Part shown: piece after piece, positions 61,420 to 64,000 of the stretch | Numbering within the stretch: the stretch's first letter is position 1 | How the letters are laid out: every line of letters starts with the position of its first letter | Assembly (NCBI GenBank): GCA_944470555.2 | Contig: OX104127.1 | Span: forward strand, 136,418,786 to 136,482,785 | Origin: Heterobilharzia americana | Lineage: Eukaryota > Platyhelminthes > Trematoda > Strigeidida > Schistosomatidae | Length of the DNA stretch: 64,000 nucleotides | Reading direction: 5' to 3' | Notes under the pieces: generated by a model | The model's database searches: none | What the model was told of the DNA's origin: nothing | Seen by the model: only the letters and a program-made list of their open reading frames with translations | Translations under genes and position numbers: made by a program

Positions 61420-61819
61420 GAGGTTTGTCTATTTACGAGTGGCCATGATCACTAGCCGGTTTACCCACTGTATGTTGATGCCTCATTTACACAGAGTAGT
61501 GTACATAAAATCGCTGATGTCTTTTGCAAACTGCTCTGCAGTTGATCTTGTTGATGAGATATCAGGTGAAAAACTATGTAGTACCCTTCCACTGCTTCAA
61601 AAGCTTACTGTGGGCTGTTCGAAATTTTTTGTTTATTTCTTAGTTTTGAAACCTATTTACTAGAAATATTTGGTAAACTGCGTAAGATGTATTCTAAAAT
61701 GTTTACAGTCGGCTGACATGTCATTTATCTAGGTTGGATATAGTTCCCTTGTTTGTATTTGTAGAACGATGTGTAAATATTTCTTCAATTATCATGAGAT
61801 ATAATTATCAGCTAGTATT

Positions 61820-61841
61820 TCTTATTTGCTTTTACTTCCAG
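61820..61841 (+). promoter_or_regulatory. Splice acceptor abutting the DRG1 start codon (probable trans-splice site)
   Basis: A pyrimidine-rich tract, CTTATTTGCTTTTACTTCCAG, ends exactly one base before ATG. No 5' UTR fits between acceptor and start. Flatworm spliced leaders are known to be added at such sites, and the schistosome leader itself ends in AUG. A 5' UTR cis-intron is the alternative. Confidence 0.55.
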
Positions 61842-62208
61842 ATGGCTAGGACGCAAAAAAACAAAAACACTATGGGTCACTTAGGGTTGTTAAAAGCCCG
61901 CTTGGCTAAACTTAGAAGGGAACTTATTGAACCTAAAGGTGGTTCAGGTGGAGGTGGTGAAGGTTTCGATGTTGCTAAAACAGGCGATGCGCGTATCGGT
62001 TTCGTGGGTTTTCCATCCGTTGGAAAGTCGACGCTTTTGTGCAATTTAGCGGGTGTTTACTCTGAAGTGGCTGCATATGAATTCACGACTCTCACTACTG
62101 TACCAGGTGTCATCAGATACAAAGGGGCTAAAATCCAGTTACTTGATTTACCTGGAATAATAGAAGGGGCTAAAGATGGAAAGGGTAGAGGAAAGCAAGT
62201 GATTGCTG
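61842..62208 (+). CDS. DRG1: DRG1 exon 1 (N-terminus, G1-G3)
   Basis: The exon starts at ATGGCTAGGACG and ends at donor GTAAAT (62209) in phase 1. It encodes residues 1-122, including the basic N-terminal helix, the glycine-rich linker, the P-loop and the DLPG motif. Confidence 0.96.
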
Positions 62209-62932
62209 GTAAATCAAATTTTTTAACTCAGTAAAATTTACAAATTGCTGTGTAGTCGCTCGAACTTGTACTCTTATTCTTATGGTACTAGATGTCCTCA
62301 AACCTTTGCAGCACAAAAAGCTTCTAGAGCATGAACTCGAAGGGTTTGGCATCCGATTGAACAAAAGTCCACCGAATATAACGTTACGTCGAAAAGACAA
62401 AGGAGGTTTGAATTTTCAAGCTATGGTGAGTCCTGTCTCTTTCGTCTCACGGAAAATGACTAACGTTTACAGGTACCTCAATCTGAATTAGATAAGGAAA
62501 TAGTGAAAACGATTTTAAATGAATATAAAATTCACAATGCAGATGTCTTACTCAGGTGTGATGCTACTGCTGAAGATTTAATTGATGTCATTGAGGGAAG
62601 TCGGGTGTATGTCCCTTGCATATATGTTCTCAATAAAATTGATCAAATAACTATCGAGGTATGAAACTGGTCGTGTAATTGTTTGGTTTTTGTCAGGAGT
62701 TAGATGTCATTTGTCGCATTCCACATTGCGTACCTATTTCTGCTCACCACAAGTGGAATTTTGATGATCTGCTGGAGCTAATATGGGAATATTTAAGTTT
62801 AATCAGGATTTATACAAAGCCTAAAGGACAACTGCCAGACTACAACGCACCGGTTATCTTGAGGTCTGCAGCACACACAGTGGAAGATTTCTGCAATAAG
62901 CTGCACAGAACCCTGATCAAAGAATTCAAATA
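61842..62932 (+). CDS. DRG1: DRG1 (developmentally regulated GTP-binding protein 1), first four exons; 3' truncated
   Basis: Exons 61842-62208, 62256-62425, 62473-62658 and 62697-62932 join in frame to 319 full codons plus two bases of a Tyr codon. The start [10 protein letters not shown] and the whole length follow the eukaryotic DRG1 pattern closely. G1 is GFPSVGKST (56-64), the switch threonines are near FTTLTTVPG (81-89), G3 is DLPGIIEGA (102-110), G4 is NKID (233-236) and G5 is SAH (256-258). The TGS domain begins about residue 277 ([13 protein letters not shown]). DRG1 is a cytosolic translation-associated GTPase that pairs with DFRP1/ZC3H15. About 45 C-terminal residues (family length near 367) would lie in an exon right of the window. 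Introns are only 47, 47 and 38 bp. An in-frame ATG at 61734 exists but would add 36 residues foreign to the family. Confidence 0.96.
62256..62425 (+). CDS. DRG1: DRG1 exon 2
   Basis: The acceptor CTGTGTAG ends at 62255. The first two bases complete a Val codon, and [16 protein letters not shown] follows as in DRG1. It ends ...NFQAM in phase 0 at donor GTGAGT (62426). Confidence 0.95.
62473..62658 (+). CDS. DRG1: DRG1 exon 3 (G4 motif)
   Basis: The acceptor TTTACAG ends at 62472. The exon encodes 62 residues, from [10 protein letters not shown] to [13 protein letters not shown] is the guanine-specificity motif. The donor is GTATGA at 62659. Confidence 0.95.
62697..62932 (+). CDS. DRG1: DRG1 exon 4 (G5 and start of TGS domain)
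   Basis: The acceptor TTTTGTCAG ends at 62696 after an intron of only 38 bp. The exon encodes [18 protein letters not shown] through LIKEFK plus two bases of Tyr. It ends at donor GTAAGT (62933). Confidence 0.95.
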
Positions 62933-63054
62933 GTAAGTGATTCTGGTACTTTTTCCCCTCAAAACTTTGTGAATTTATGTGTAGTTTCTCAGACAAAGTG
63001 TAAGTTGCTGCAAATATTCAAAAATTAGCATCTCATGTGTACAAATGATGTGAG

Positions 63055-63560
63055 TGGATGGATGCTTTATTGATACTTGTAATTTCCCGTTGCTATACTG
63101 GGTCGCATTGCTCGACCTCTGTTGGCAGATAAAATGAATGAAGTGCACCCAGAAGCCTTGCTCACATTCATACGGTGGGCAATGAGCCACATCTATTGCG
63201 TCAAGGCTAGCAATGCTACTTGGCTGCCCAGACCCAGGGTAGGTTGAGCGGGGCTCGAACGGGTGACCCATTGGTTGAAAGTCATCTCAAACCAATGAGC
63301 CACATCTCCAACTTGGTAGATAGGCTGTTATAAGGATACCTCGATACTGTCTGGATATTCATTATATTGTAATTTATTTGATGGCTGGCAGTGGAATACA
63401 GGAAGTGCGTTTCTTCCTACTTGGCATCCATCAGCTGAATGTACCTGCACTCCAGTGAGTGATGTTGTTCCCACTGAAACTCAGACCGAGTGTCCATCGG
63501 TTCAGATGCCAGTGAGGCACGAGAGCCACCTTTTTTCAACGGGTACCAATTGTTGTCACA
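63055..63560 (-). mobile_element. SMα-type SINE units split by another tRNA-like element
   Basis: Family sequence at 63062-63130 (gatacttgtaatttcccg to ggcagat) stops and resumes at about 63312 (gttataaggatacctcgata). The 180 bp between are a minus-strand copy of a different tRNA-like family (the ggcaatgagccacatctattg type). A second unit end with a hammerhead follows at 63381-63450. Its core reads CTGATGG rather than CTGATGA, so it is probably inactive. All of this lies in the DRG1 intron after exon 4. Confidence 0.65.
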
Positions 63561-64000
63561 TTGATACTTTTAATTCTTCTCTGAATGGTTCGATATTTAC
63601 GCAGAGCACTTTTGTAAATACTATTTGTTCAAGACTTGAATATTTTGAAGTATAAGGTTATTTTTGTGATCTTAGTTCGTAGCTTACATATGAAAAGGTG
63701 TACAAAACGGCTGCCTTTTGAATTGATTTGCTTTTATTTTCAAAAATGTACTCACAAACTAAACTTTACCCTACAAATTTAAGCTCTAGTCAGACATTTT
63801 CACGGTTGATGGTCACGTTTGCTCTTGGTAACGTTACGGCATTTTAATCAACAACCTACTAAATGTAGACTTTAGTTAATAAGTTGTCTAATTGCTTTGG
63901 GATTTAAACAATTCACTTTTCATTTTGGGAACTGATTGTTCTTCAGTATTTTGTTTATCTTATGAACTCTCGTAGTAAAAGTTTGGTGTGCTTTTTATTT

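Noticed and set aside
61734..61841. A longer DRG1 N-terminus starting at the upstream in-frame ATG
   Set aside because: The added 36 residues are hydrophobic and unlike DRG1, and a splice acceptor ends exactly before the canonical MARTQKN start.
1..64000. CRISPR arrays, bacterial operons or riboswitches
   Set aside because: Introns, SINEs and LINEs show this is animal nuclear DNA. No regularly spaced direct repeats with unique spacers were seen.

Overview
This is eukaryotic, AT-rich, repeat-packed DNA with GT-AG introns. It is most likely from a schistosome blood fluke of the mansoni/haematobium lineage. Three things point there: protein-coding genes that mix very large with very small (37-47 bp) introns; many SMα-type tRNA-like SINEs carrying hammerhead ribozymes; and remnants of RTE (SR2/Perere-like), CR1-like and Penelope-like retroelements of the kinds known from Schistosoma. 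The species call is inference.

Three genes can be assembled. (1) Bases 3-31814, plus strand: the 3' part of an RNF19-type RBR E3 ubiquitin ligase. Seven exons splice into 448 codons covering the IBR, the RING2 with its catalytic cysteine, and two membrane spans. The first exons, with RING1, lie left of the window. Its introns reach 14 kb and hold most of the left-hand repeats. (2) Bases 36193-36465, minus strand: a complete 64-residue SERF (small EDRK-rich factor) gene in three exons with introns of 41 and 37 bp. It is invisible to a simple ORF scan. (3) Bases 61842-62932, plus strand: the first four exons of the GTPase DRG1 (320 codons, the last one split). Its introns are 47, 47 and 38 bp, and the last exon lies beyond the window. 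A splice acceptor touches its ATG, which suggests spliced-leader addition.

The rest is mobile DNA. A nearly complete CR1-like LINE fills 37.3-42.5 kb on the minus strand. A second LINE type fills 29.3-31.2 kb, and a 5'-truncated copy of its tail splits a Penelope-like element at 16.7-17.0 kb. RTE fragments are scattered throughout. Between 42.5 and 61 kb there is no gene I can recognise, only layered SINEs, LINE pieces and a pair of 340-bp inverted arms around a 3.5-kb core. A 97%-like inverted pair of about 1 kb elements (13.4-14.4 kb and 26.1-27.1 kb) flanks exons 4 and 5 of the RNF19 gene. Five hammerhead copies keep the catalytic core, and two loci carry SMα units back to back or in tandem.

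All coordinates of repeats are judged by eye and are approximate. Exon edges were placed by reading frame, splice sites and remembered family similarity.
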